From Apoderus coryli (lineage: Eukaryota > Arthropoda > Insecta > Coleoptera > Attelabidae): a stretch of 64,000 bases of DNA. The notes below the pieces were generated by a model that was given only the letters and a program-made list of their open reading frames with translations, made no database searches and was not told the origin of the DNA. Positions 32,800 to 45,085 of this stretch are shown one piece after another. The translations under genes were made by a program, and so were the position numbers. The stretch's first letter is position 1, and every line of letters starts with the position of its first letter. The stretch is from NCBI GenBank assembly GCA_911728435.2, contig OU452201.1, forward strand, positions 11,842,001 through 11,906,000. The letters are read 5' to 3'.

Positions 32800-34829
32800 A
32801 CCCAGTACTTATGCAGAGCTTACACTTTTTTTTCAAGCAATTGAACTTTGAAATTTTGGAAAACTCAAATTGTTATTGAATTGTTTTCAATTTAAGTATT
32901 TTTTTGGAAATGATTTTGTATTTCCATAACTAACAGCTGATAATTTAATTTTCATTTCTATTATTGGAAAAACCATTCGGTAAAGGTTTTGCGCATCATA
33001 ATTTTCCGTAGTTGACTCTTGTTTAGAAGTTGACAAAAGCTAGAAAAAATATTAACTTTGGGTTTGTGTATATTGAATAATAGTATTTTGCTTCTGATTA
33101 ATAGTTTAAGATATGTAACATAAAAAGTCGACAGGCACTAGAAGCTACAAAACACATTTTTTTTTTTGATAATACTAAAGCAATGAAAAAACTCTCTTCA
33201 CCAACCATTTTTATCCATGCGTAAGCAATAAAATCTCTGTTGGATGTTCATATCGTGTGAAATATGTGTCGCATATCGCATTTCAATTTCTTCTCTCAGT
33301 TTCTTATCAAATAAGAATCAAAAACTCTGGCAGAAGTTTTAAGGGAAGTGGACAGGACGTTGTGCGTTATATGTTATGTCGAGTATATTTTCCATGAAAG
33401 AGAGAAAATGAACTTGGAGAGGAACTAACAGCTATAAGGTATAAAGAGAAAATTGAATGGGGAAACAAACCGTAAAATTGGAAATGGGTATAAATATCTT
33501 TTGTGCAAAATATTGTAGGATCCATGAATAAAATTATTTAAAGCTTTATATACACGAGCAAATTAATTTAGTTATCGCTAGTCGTTCGATAAGATTTTCC
33601 TATCGCTACAATATGAATTTTATAATATATCGGATTTAACAAATCATCAAAAACAGATGTTTCGTGGTAATTTTTAGCACATCTTTAGCTTTTTTGTACA
33701 ATAATAATAATATACTGTTAATAACTCAACCGAGAACTCAACCAATGTGCTGTCTTAGCAAGAATCGTCCATTTGTTATTAAATTTGATATTCGGGAAGC
33801 TGGGTTTCCTTGAGGAAAACATTGGAGTAGATTGTGTAATATAAAAATAGTTAATATGAAAATTAGAGGTTAATCTGACAACGACTTATATAGTATGGGA
33901 CTGAGGTTTTCCTTATGGTATAATTGAATACATAAGGACTAGCTGAAAATTAAAGAAATTGCTTTTTTTTTAAATAGCGTATCCACATTGATAAACAAGG
34001 GATAATGTCGTTGGATTCCAGAAATATGTTGACTTTTAGTTCAATTCATCAGTTCATTTTGCTAGAAATATTGCCTTTGATGATTATTTTATGAACTTCT
34101 TTAAACATTCTAACAAAAGTATTTAAACAAAGGAGTGAAAAGACAGTGGTTTATCAAAACATTTATCATCATCAAGGAGCGTGGATTTTCTGATATGTTT
34201 CTTATTAATATTGAGCTTACCATAACAGAACCAACATAATCATTTGTACCACTAAATAAAGTAGTTTCACTTGCACAAAATATTTTACGAATATAGGTAT
34301 ATTATGAACTAATATGTCCTCATTCGCATTTATATTAAAACTCTTAAGTTTTAGCCTTAATAAACCACTTTCAAAGGAAGATTCTAATCGATACCACTAT
34401 TACTAATATACTAATAGAATATCACACTAGTTACCGTTTTAGGTCTAGTGAATGAGGTACTCGTAACACCACAGAATAAAAGTGACATCTGCACATTACA
34501 ACCCTTAATGCAATTTTTAACCCTTTTTCATAACGTTGCGTGTTATTATAGTTTAGTTTACCCCCTGAAGTGCATCCTAAATAATATAGGTAAAAACTTC
34601 GAATAGGGTTATACCAATGACTATACTAGTTTTTCATAATTTTAGCAAAATATTTCACAATATTGAAGTTGAGGTTTAAATAACAAATTTTACTAAAAAA
34701 TTCAACGCTAAGCTAACTTTATTGCTCGACAGTTGAATACCATTTAGAGAACAATTTTACAATTAAATGTTGGAACAGTGAACAAACTTTATTGTTTAAA
34801 AAAAATTCTAAATTATATTTTTAATATTA
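32800..34829. other. AT-rich stretch without a recognisable gene
   Basis: No credible coding sequence, TIR pair or ribozyme core noticed. Confidence 0.5.
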
Positions 34830-34831
34830 TA

Positions 34832-35920
34832 CAAGGTGATTCATTATGGTTGCAACAAACGAACACTGGAGATTCCTGAAAACAATTCAAGCATTTTTTG
34901 CCATTGAACCCATGTCCGCAAATGCTTCGTTATCCAGATACAGGGTGTCCAAATTTAGTGGTCAAATTAACTTTTTTGTTCATCTCTCAAAAACTAGCTA
35001 ACCGATTTTGACAAAATTTTACATGCATTTGAGGACAGATAACCTAAAATATTCTGAATTATTTTGGCTTTCATTAACTGTTCATTGGCGTAGATATAGG
35101 GGGTATTTGGATAAATTTTACACATAAATTAGTTAAACACAGCTTTGACAAGCTTCATTATTTTAAATTATTACTTTTTTAAAAAGAGCAACTTATAAGC
35201 TACAAAAAAGTTAATTACGTCGATGTGGTGATTTCTACCATTTTTATGGAAACCGATAAATTGCAAGTTAATGGTAGATTTAAATCAAAATAACGTTTAC
35301 CAGAAATCAAAACGTTCTTGAAAATTTCGCGGCCTTATAGCACGAGGGTGGTTTAAAGACTATACATGTTCATTATGGTTTGTATTTATGCCATCTCTAG
35401 TAAACGTTGCTTCATCTGACCAGAGCACTTTCTCTAAAAATCTTTCATCTTCTTGATGCTTACCAAGAGCCCAATTACAAAATAGTAGGTGCCTTTGACC
35501 GTCTGCAGGATGTAGAGCCTGGACATCTTGATGATGATAGAGATAGAGCATTGCTCGATTTAATAGTCTCCAAACAGTTGTTCGAGGTAATGCTAATTGA
35601 GTTCGAATTCTTCTAATGCTTATCTTCGGATCATCTAAAACTAAACCCACTATGTTTTCTTCAGTTTGACAATGCGGTCATTTGTTAACTCTAGGTAAAA
35701 TGCTCCCTATCGTTCTAAGCCTGTGAAATATAGCCGTCCATGTTTTGTGAAATGGATGACGTCTTTGGTTAAGTGGTTAAGTTAATTTGACTACTAAATT
35801 TGGACACCCTGTATCTGGATAACGAAGCATTTGCGGACATGGGTTCAATGGCAAAAAATGCTTAAATCACTTACAGCAATCTCCAGTTTTCGTTTGTTGC
35901 AACCATAATGAATCATCCTG
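34832..35920 (-). mobile_element. Tc1/mariner-superfamily deletion derivative with TIRs of about 140 bp
   Basis: Ends CAAGGTGATTCATTATGGTT (left) and the inverted CAGGATGATTCATTATGGTT (right), with TA at 34830-34831 and 35921-35922. The arms (34832-34972, 35779-35920) match nearly base for base over GCATTTTTTGCCATTGAACC, ATGTCCGCAAATGCTTCGTT and ATACAGGGTGTCCAAATTTA. As in the 31.1-kb element, a classical CAGGGTGTCC terminus lies well inside the outer end. Length 1089 bp. Confidence 0.82.
35310..35650 (-). pseudogene. transposase middle fragment of the 34.8-kb element
   Basis: The frame reads GLVLDDPKISIRRIRTQLAL and PRTTVWRLLNRAMLYLYHHQ (second DNA-binding helix-turn-helix), then QRHLLFCNWALGKHQEDERF, VLWSDEATFTRDGINTNHN (first catalytic Asp block) and NEHV. 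A stop follows, with NHPRAIRPRNFQ beyond it, after which coding similarity ends. Regions for the second Asp and third acidic residue are absent, so the element cannot be autonomous. It is the same transposase family as at 31.6-32.3 kb, but a separate lineage. Confidence 0.8.
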
Positions 35921-36034
35921 TATAGGGTTTTAGGATGTAATTATTGAATTTAATAATTTCTAGAATTAATTCTCGGAACAAAGAAATTTTTCGTCAGAAA
36001 AAGTTCAGGTGAGCACGTTATTGTGCAAGATATT

Positions 36035-36330
36035 AGGCCATTCAATAAGTTCGTAAGATGACACATAGATGGCGTTACTAGATTTTTTCCATATGATTTT
36101 TATTTAGTACTAACCTTCAAACGATACGTGTATAAATTTGACAGAAATCTGACTATTGGTTCGTGAGATATAGCATTTTGTGTGAGGCAACGTATGTTAT
36201 TGAAAAAAAAAATGGAAAAAAGTGAATTTCTAGTTTTGATAAAGCATTGCTGTTTGATGAAAAAAAAATACAGTGGAAACCAAACAATGGCTTACATGAG
36301 CATGACCCAATCAGCAGTTTTTCAACCATT
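36035..36330 (+). pseudogene. mariner copy 2, 5' end only
   Basis: The 5' TIR region TTAGGCCATTCAATAAGTTC is preceded by TA, followed by the same 5' UTR as copies 1 and 3. The coding start near 36210 gives MEKSEFLVLIKHCCLMKKK, then similarity stops within about 30 codons. Most of the element has been lost. Confidence 0.75.
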
Positions 36331-36960
36331 ACCGCCAATTCCTTGGCAAAATCTGAATATAACCCTCTTCTTCTTAGCCACCTTTATTTTCTAAAATTGC
36401 TATGTTTTAGAACTTGTTTTAAACATGTATTCTAAATATTTCCGTCCTTAAAAATATTCTTATAACATTATTCCACATGATATAAGAATGATATATCTGC
36501 CAAATGTTCAAATTGGTGGAAAATACTTTTATAACGCCGCATTAGAAAACGATAGGGTCTAATATAAGTCTTCCCTCAAATCCGATTTCTTTTTTTATAG
36601 CAGGTATAAATTTTATATAATAAACGGAACCTACTTGTAATACCAAAAGAGGTGCTTCTAGTAATGTTAGAACAGACAACAAAAGTAAAAAACAGTTATA
36701 AAATAAGGGGGAAAGTGTTGACTTTCGTTTTTTTCTCTTGTGCAAAAAGGTACCTACTTGCAGGTATAAAAAATCGTGAGAAAAGTTTTTGGTTTACATT
36801 AAATCGATAAAGTCCTATACGTTTGATTGTTGTTATAGTGTAATGCTTTACAGTTACAGTTTGTATGAAATCAGTAGTCGTTTTTGAGTGAAGTGTTCTT
36901 GTAAGAGTGGTCTTTACAAAATATCTTTAATAATCAAACAAACTTTGGACAATTTACAAA
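36331..36960. other. no feature seen
   Basis: AT-rich. The frames at 36542-36745 and nearby have no similarity. Confidence 0.5.
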
Positions 36961-36963
36961 AAA

Positions 36964-37012
36964 CCAGACAGGTTTCGTCTACCCGGTAGACATTATCAGA
37001 GGTATTGTATAG
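36964..37012 (-). ncRNA. hammerhead-like motif, Penelope type, core mutated
   Basis: On the minus strand: CTGATAA (36993-36999; the invariant G8 is A), one extra T, a perfect 6-bp stem II (GTCTAC/GTAGAC), GAAAC, and a short stem III with a CTGTC cleavage site before TGG. The G8 change should abolish cleavage. It lies immediately outside the hAT-like element at 37013. Confidence 0.5.
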
Positions 37013-38059
37013 TAGAGTTTCCGCGAGATACGAGACGTTTCGTCTCGTGTCGAAGGCATTTTGTATTGAATTTTAAGACGAGACGAGATAAATTCTTCGA
37101 GACGTCTCAAAAATATTTTCTAATAGCATTTCAAACGATTTATAATAATAACAATAGTAATATTTTAAATTTTAATTAATAAAAAAAAACTGCATCACAG
37201 GGTGTGATCTGGTAGTGCGTATACTTAACTATAAATAATTGTTAAAATTAAACTTAGAACAAAATATAAAACAGAATCTGGAGATGGTCTTAGTCGTCTC
37301 AGGGGACTTCAAAATAGTTATATCTGCCTTTATCTCAAAATTTTTTTTACCAGATCCAGATACTATAATAGTATTTTATTCACTGATTCAGAAGATGAGA
37401 TTTCCTTGATGTCCCTGAGGAATAAACTGACAACTCAAAAGACTGATTCTTGTGACATTTTAGTTTCTAAAGTTGATATGTTTGCTTTAGTAAAAAATGC
37501 CTTTAGCCCTATGTTCTAAATGCCGGCCAAATATTTTTTTATTTTCCATTTAACAAATAATGAAGGCATTGTAGTTGTCAGATATCGTAAAAATTTTGAA
37601 TCCAATTAGTTTACGAAGAGAGCATTATGTATTTCCAAATTTACCACATGCATTCCTATAGAGTAGGTTGTTAATCCGTTTTTAATGTTAAAATAATTTT
37701 TCTTCTTGTTTAAAACGTAGAATTTTGCTTTAATCACGTTTGTTTGAAATTCTTATGTTAGGATTGCTTTTTGTTTTTTCTTGAATAAAAGTATCAGCTC
37801 AATAAAAATATCCCCAAAATATATGTATTGAGGCCTAAAAATTATTTTTTTTAATATAGAGTGTCCGAAGCCGCTTAAGCTTCACCTTAACAGTTTTATC
37901 GCGATTTTAATGCGTGTTGAATGAATGAAAATAAATTTGAATAATAAATGAAAAATAACTTAATGGCAAAGCGGACTAAAATGCTGGTTTTACATACACA
38001 AGGAATTTTGTTTAATTTAGCAGGGCCCCAGTCTAATTCAATAGGAACCAGACCGAGGC

Positions 38060-38122
38060 ATGGGTCGACAGATCCTGACGAATTCGTTTCGCTCTTGTTA
38101 TGAGCTCGTCAGAGTACCATAG
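38060..38122 (-). ncRNA. hammerhead ribozyme, left arm, partial stem I
   Basis: On the minus strand: CTGACGA (38107-38113), stem II GCTC/GAGC, GAAAC, stem III ACG/CGT with AATT loop, and a GTC cleavage site followed by AGGATC. The inner stem I pairing is disturbed (AGGA where the other copies have AGTA), and the outer 5' strand of stem I is absent because the arm ends there. Confidence 0.6.
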
Positions 38123-38247
38123 TTTTACCTATACATTGAATTTGTTCGGGCTCTGCATGGTATAGGATATGCATTACTATGTACATGTAGATGATACGTG
38201 TTTACATGTGTCTACTGTTGTGCTTAAATGCAGGCTGATATTTGTAG

Positions 38248-38323
38248 ATGGGCAACGACTATGGTAATCTGACGAGCTCATAACAAGAGCGAAACGAATT
38301 CGTCAGTATCTGTCGACCCATGC
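38248..38323 (+). ncRNA. hammerhead ribozyme, type I, right arm
   Basis: CTGACGA (38269-38275), stem II GCTC/GAGC with 7-nt loop ATAACAA, GAAAC (38291-38295), stem III ACG/CGT closed by AATT, and a GTC triplet with predicted cleavage after C38304. Stem I is ATGGG/CCCAT and CGAC/GTCG outside an internal loop. The inner pairing TAAT against AGTA has one mismatch caused by a C to A change relative to the 62-kb copy. Confidence 0.75.
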
Positions 38324-38827
38324 CTCGGTCTGGTTCCTATTGAATTAGACTGGGGCCCTGCTAAATTAAACAAAATTCCTTGTGTATGTAAAACCAACAT
38401 TTTAGTCCGCTTTGCCATTAAGTTATTTTTCATTTATAAATACCCATCCTAAACGCATTCATAGTATGTTTTTCAAATTTTAAGGATAATTACCGTAGTT
38501 ATTCAAAAAAAACCTAAAAAATCGTCAGTAGACACCACACTTTACGGTACCTTCCATGACTTCGCACGATGCGATATTCAGAAAATATAAGAGTAAAAGT
38601 AGGTATACTATTTTCAACAATTGCCTAAATTCAACTGTAGGTCAAACCTGTTTTTCAAGACTGAAGCTATATTTCTAAAAAAAAAACCAAAACAACTCGA
38701 GACAAAACGAGACGAGACGAGACAAACGTTTGAATTGTCCTGTCTCGGAAAATATTTATCCAAAATTTAGGAACGAGTCGAGACAAGGCATTATCTCTTC
38801 TCGTCTCGTGGAAACACTATTTTAAAG

Positions 38828-41800
38828 CTATTAATTAAAGCGTTTTGAGCGAATTATTACGTTACAATAATATTTATCCTCACTTGAAAATAGTAGGCAG
38901 ATATGTTTCTATCAAAACATAATTATTTCAATGTGCTATTATGCAGGCATCAAAGCTTGACGCACTTCTGTAATCTAACGCACTTGACAAATCTGATAAA
39001 TAAAATCAATTAAATGCTTCAAAAACTGTAATACAGAAAGGCACCTACTCTAAATCAAAGTCAATTGTAACCATATTATTATCGTTATTACTCCTGATTT
39101 TTGTCTCCCCTCACAATAAAAGGCATACCGTATAAATAGAAAATACACACATATATTTTTTATATTTTGTGTAAACAGGGCCGCCTAGCGAATTACCTTT
39201 TACTCAAAAAAAAAAAAATGTTATTTGTGTGAAAATACCCACTTATACACAAAAAATGTATTGTATAAGGGATGAGTGAGTGAATTTAGGGTAGAAATTT
39301 GTAGTTTTGGGATAAAAAGATAAATAAATATAAAAGTAAATAGAGACTTATAAATGCCAACTAATAATGGTTTCGATTACACGGCACGACAGGATGCTTA
39401 TATTCGTATTGTGACAGGGTGTTGGAAGATATTCTGCCTAAGTTCCGGCGACAGGTGGTTTTATACTTTTATGTTAGGTGACATACTATCAGGTAACTCA
39501 GAAATATTTACGGACTATTCTGTTTTGTATGCACGCTTTAAGGAAAAGCAAATTCAACTGAAAATGTTTTATTATCTAATGAAAATCGGTGGAAAACAAT
39601 CAATACTGACAAAAAGCGATCGGCGTACTCGACTGAATATTAATATTAAAATAAAACACATAGCAATTATTATTGTCAATTTATTTCAATGTGATGATGA
39701 GTTATAAAATAAAACAAACGAAAATAATGAGTAGGTAACATTTTTCAAATAAAGTGTGGCTTCCCGTGATTCTCGGAATTTTTCTTGATTGTTGCCAGTT
39801 TTTGGATGAGTTGAATGAAATATAAATAATATTATGAATTTTTTTTGAACAACCAACTTATTTTAACAAATATAAAATAAACATGGGAAAATTAAATTTG
39901 TGTTTAAATAAGCATGTTTGCGTGTGTCGGGTGTAAATAGATTTCGGAATAATTACGCTATTGCGCGAATAATAAGTACGTGGTGGAACATGGCGATAAT
40001 TTAAAAAAAAGTCTGGAAGCTGAGCATTGTAAGTTAGTAGGTTGTTTAAGCGAGAGATTTCATAAGAATAACACACAAATCTGTTTTCTTTTCTAATGAA
40101 AAAAGGGACTATTTGGGAACTATCTTAAAAAAATGTCCCTTCAATGAAGCCGCAACAAAAGTAAACGTCGCATTTCGCTGAATATTTAAACGTTTGTTAA
40201 AACACATGGCCTATTTTATTTACACCTGTTTTGATTGTCAGAAATCCGTGCCCAACTTTACCCTGTTTTCCTTGAAGATTAGGGTGAATAAGAGCTAACA
40301 CGTTTTATATTTGATATTAATTTACACTAATTTCGAACTACAGTCCAAGTCAAATCACATAAAATTAAATCACAATGAAATATTTACAAAAATTCATGAG
40401 TTTGGTGAACTTTGTTTAAATTTTTAAAATCTTCTTAATTTCACTGAAGACAGGTTCACCGTAACTCGATTTCGATTTCTATTAAGAAATGTGGAACTGA
40501 TTTGGAGTTTTTGTTTGTTTTATTTTATATTATCAGACTAGACCAATAGCAAACTTTATTTATTTTTGTGCTTGAATTAGTGAATTGAAAAAGCAACCCT
40601 TATATCAGTGTAATAATTTAACATAATTTGAGACTTATCGAGGTTTTCAGTTCAGACTGTAAAGTAGTTATCAATAATAAATCATTACCATAATCTTGTT
40701 CAATTTTCCCATTTTGCCGAATTGGAAGAAGTTTTTTGTCTCATTCACAAAATGGGAACCACCTTTTATTTTGACTTTCTGATGTAACAATCCTCATAAA
40801 ATCAAGTTTAGAAGTTACTAAAATGTTTTAATGCTTTGCAACTCAACCCGATGTACTTTTTAGTAAGAACACGCTTCCACAAAAATACGAAATTCAGCAA
40901 CATTTTGAATAAATAAAAAAGAAAACACGCAATATATCTTAAAGAAAAACATATAAAATGAACATAAACCATAAAATGCAGCAGTTCGTGTTTCGTCCTG
41001 CCTATTCCTGCTGGCCAGGCTGCTGGTCCATTACATCCCATGTCATGTAATAAATATACATCTGCTTCGTGGTCCCCTTCTGTTTTTTTTCTTTTATGTA
41101 TGTCCTGTTTCATCCTAAATATCCACTAGTAGCTAAGTCGGAGTCGTAAATTTAAAATCGAGTCACTATATTTGAAATATATTCCTTATAACATCAGTTA
41201 TTTCGTTTCACTGCGATAGAATTGTTTACGATTTCGTAGGTCAGAATTTGAATTGCAATAAATTACGAAAAGAATAAATTAATTTTTTAGTATGGTATCT
41301 ATTACTTAAATATTATTAGCAAATATTGCAAAAAATCCGCCATGTGTCTCGTAAGTTTCATCTTAATACCAAATCATTACAGTAACATAAACTACTATAA
41401 TAGGGTCAAATGTTTATAAAATTGAAATTACAGTTTCTGCACTCTTTAAAGTACCTTGTGTAAAATATATAGTCTTGTGCTGTATCAAAAGAAATAATTT
41501 AACGCATAACAAATCTTATCCAAATCAGGACCCTCGGTCAATTATGGGTCGCAGATACAAAATAACTGGTCAGTAAACATCACAAATTTATTACCTCTTG
41601 AAGTTGAAGTAATAAATAAAAACATAACACTACAGTAATGAATAATTCTTAAAATAGTAAAATATATCTACTATACAGATGAAAATTCATCCCACTAATA
41701 CTAAGTCAAGTTCAAACTGGTTTTCTTATTTTTTTAATGGCAGTAGTACTCCACTAAATTGTAGGGGTAATAATTACTCGTACTTAAATCTCAATTTGTA

Positions 41801-44800
41801 TTCTCAACCTTAATGTTATCAGGTTTAAATTGGTTTCACTCAAATTGTCCTAAAAAAGTTTTTTTTTTTCCTGGCCAGTGCTTTTTCTATATTAGTGGTC
41901 ACCTACTTAGATACGTTGAATCATAATTTTTTTCGGAATAGCCATTACATTTTAAGCATCAGTTTTTCAAACGGCATAGGTGGTTTTGTTTAATACAATA
42001 CTTTTGGGCGTTACTATCTTTATTTAAATATAAAAAGAAATAACTTGAAATTTATGAATACATCAAATAGTGCTTTTGGCCTCCACCTTTTTAAACACGT
42101 CGATATTCATTAGATATTCAAACTGGAAAAGCAATAAAGTTCCTTTTGTAAGAGAAATTATGTTTGTGCAAATTAAAAATAATTCTAATTTTTCTATCTG
42201 TTATATCTTGTAGGTATTTTTTGCTTATGCTGCTTGCTTTAATGTTAAATTCTATAAAGTACATACAAAACTAAAATTTTAACGTTAATGATGATGGATT
42301 AAAATTAAATCGAAGCGTTGGCATTGAACTAAATTAATTTTTGTTGCTTTTGCGACTGACATCCCTACAAATTGCATTGACAATAATAAAAAGGGCGGTA
42401 TTAAATTCTGATGTACTAATTGACTAATGAGTGAGGCGTAAATGCCTTTCAATGGATAACACCTTTAAGATGAATTTGAACACATATTTTGTAACCCCAA
42501 ACTCATGTGTATATTTTCTATAAACAAATCCTAAAAGTAAAAAGGAGTTTTCTTCTCCAACTTTCAAAAATCACATCTTTGCCGATATACACAATTTTTA
42601 CCATGAACATTTTTAATAAAATGACAATAAGTCGCTTTTTACATCATGTAAAATATTAAACCTTTAAAAGTACCTGCAAAAATACTTTTATTTAAAAAAT
42701 CTGCCTTGAAAGGGATTATCTATATATTGCTCTATATGTATTTTATGTGCTTTACTTATATGCGAAACTGGAAAACTCTAGCATAAAGAAATATATTTGG
42801 AGTGAAAGCCCAGAGTCCTGGCAAGGACAAAAAGTATGTTACAACTTAAAACGGATTACTGAATTGTACTATATGTGCGGTATTAGAAATTTTACAGGGA
42901 CGTTACACACAACCCAAGGGAGGCTAAAAGAAAACAAAATAATGGCCTTCATTAAGATTAAGCTTCAGTTGGAGCTTGGTGAAATATGGTGATGATGAGG
43001 AAAACCAACTGTCATAGGAATAGTAGCTGCCCACTAGAATGAAAGCATGTCTCCAGATAAGTTTTCTGAAAATCAGATAATTAAAGAATTCATTTTCTTG
43101 TGAAAATCTGACAATAATAAAACCGGTTGTGATTTCTTGAAACACCAACACAAGTGGTTGTTGGCATCTGCACACGAGTGTTGACGAAATATTGAGAAGA
43201 AATCCCACAAGACGACGTCCCTATGAACCCCGGAACTTACAGGTGCTCAGTAGACTTCCGCGCGACTCATTGAGTTTTATTTTTTATTCATAGCAGGAAA
43301 TGTACTAAATGTACATTTTTGCGGGTTAAAAACAACTAATTATAAAAGGTTGTATTTAAAAAAATTATGATATTTTCTTTGGGGTTTTGGGCTCCGAAAT
43401 TATATGCTATTTACTATAATTCCTACATCTTATATTTTTTCAAATATTTGTCATTCAAAATAATAGTTTCTTTTTTTTTACCTATTTATCTTAAAACATT
43501 TACATATATGTATATCATATATATCTTATATTATATATGTATTTTTTTTAATACGACGTATGTGTCAAATATGTCATAAAAAACTTTGAAAGAGTGGGCG
43601 ATAATATTTGTGAATCAGTTATTTTGTGTGATTACTACTGGTATATAATTGATGTAAATAAAGATTATTAGGCTAGGAACATTTTGTCAAGAAACTAAAT
43701 AAAACATATTCTACTTCACTGTGTGAAAGGAATCTTTACTATACTCTCAGATTGGCTACAGAGAGACCGCATATAATCCTTTTCCGTACAGATATTACAT
43801 CTATTTTCTCATAGTATAACATTTGTAAGTAGTTCACCGTCTGTTGATCAAGATAAAATACGTTACTTCTATAAAATACATATTTTCGAATCTGAATATA
43901 TATGTAAGAGGCATCCATATAAAGTATTTTTCTTATAATCTCGTTTCAAATAGTTTTCAAACATAATTTTTTGAGGTTTCGTATGAATTGTAGAATTTAA
44001 TAAAACTTTCAAAAATTGAACTGAAAAATAGCGAAACCTACTAAATACATTACCAGATTTAATAATTTTGATTATTTAGCTCGAAAGGCTAAAATAGTAA
44101 TAGCTTAATAATGTACCGTATTTTGTTTCCAGTGTAGCTAATGCCTCTAAAGCTAGTTAGCTAGTTAGACCTCTGTCTACACGTTAAATGTTCTAAATCC
44201 ATTTTTGTTATTTGTTTATGCAATTTATAGTTAAATATTTATTCAACAGGCTTTTTTTATAATATAAAACTACAAAACCTGCAAATTCCTGTTATGCCAG
44301 GAACATACTGTATACCTAAAGTGAAGTGGAACTGGGTAGGTAAGCATTAAAAGGAGAAACGCTACGTAAACATTTTGAAATCGTCCAAAATAAACAAATC
44401 TAATAATAATACAACTTTTGTGGTGGGTCCTTTTAGGTCGCCAGTTGTTATCCTTTTGGGAGGGTGCGGGTGGTGCGCCAACTTTGAAATTCTCCTCATC
44501 TGCCATTGCTAAGAAATAGAGTAAAATTACATTGACGTAGAGCTCCATTAATTTCACGTTCTTCCTTGATATTTCCATATTGGATCATATATGTTAAAAT
44601 ATGTTTGCGAATAGTTTAAGTTTACTAAAAAATGTTATTTTAAAAAATTATAAACTTAAAATACAACAAATATCAATTTCGCTGCAACCGTTATTTACCA
44701 GAGTTATCTTTTTTAAATAATTGTATTAATTACTAACATAATTTCTCACTTAACATTTATATAAAGTATATACAAGCCACCAATTTATAGGAGTTTTAAG

Positions 44801-44945
44801 GAGTTGATTTGTATCTATACACGACTGCCACTAAGACGAAACTCCTGTGTAATAAGCTTGCTTATTTAAAAAGGAGCAATAATGTTGTGACATAGCGCCT
44901 AAAATTACTGGCATTCCATAGGTAAGGTATCGTATATAGATACGA
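38828..44945. other. long AT-rich stretch without a recognisable gene
   Basis: Frames include 39354-39707 (+, 117 codons), 40808-41113 (-), 42747-42992 (+) and 44270-44578 (-, containing ATGGCAGATGAGGAGAATTT in a GC-richer patch). None resembles a known family, and none has supporting splice or promoter context. No long inverted repeats were noticed. Confidence 0.45.
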
Positions 44946-44949
44946 ATTT

Positions 44950-45085
44950 TTGGTTAAATTAGCATGGCTTCAGTCTAATTTTGTTAAACCAGACTGAGTT
45001 ATGAGTTGACAGATACTGACTATATCGTTTCGCTTTCATTATTTCATTATAAGCTCGCCCGAGTATCATAGAAGACTAAACCTGG
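44950..45085 (-). mobile_element. retrozyme-like unit, third copy, strongly decayed
   Basis: It aligns with the left arm of the 37.9-kb foldback (AATTAGCATGGCTTCAGTCT, then TTGACAGATACTGAC, TATCGTTTCGCTTTC and GAGTATCATAG). The hammerhead on the minus strand has CGGGCGA in place of CTGACGA and an enlarged stem II loop, so it is inactive. GAAAC and a GTC/AGTATCTGTC segment are still visible. Confidence 0.55.

Larger units (their letters stand above)
37944..38438. mobile_element. retrozyme-like foldback with two opposed hammerheads
   Basis: Arms 37944-38122 and 38259-38438 are inverted copies of about 180 bp with few differences, separated by 136 bp. The right half (38124-38438) is the same unit as at 62520-62855. 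The arms contain hammerhead cores facing outward, one per strand. The arms stop about 11 nt upstream of the CTGACGA box, so only the right arm has the outer 5' strand of stem I. No coding capacity. It could be a retrozyme or a Penelope-like terminal repeat in inverted arrangement. Confidence 0.8.
37013..38819. mobile_element. hAT-like DNA element, non-autonomous, with CGAGACGAGAC-rich ends
   Basis: Ends are TAGAGTTTCCGCGAGA (left) and, inverted, TAGTGTTTCCACGAGA (right), the TAGNG start common in hAT elements. Flanking octamers TTGTATAG (37005-37012) and TTTTAAAG (38820-38827) agree at 6 of 8 positions, consistent with an aged 8-bp target duplication. Subterminal regions are rich in GAGACGAGAC repeats in opposite orientations (37020-37110 and 38690-38815). 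No transposase frame was found. The foldback at 37944-38438 is nested inside it. Confidence 0.6.

Noticed and set aside
39354..39707. 117-codon plus-strand frame as a host gene
   Set aside because: No recognised motif, no splice or promoter support, and such lengths arise by chance.
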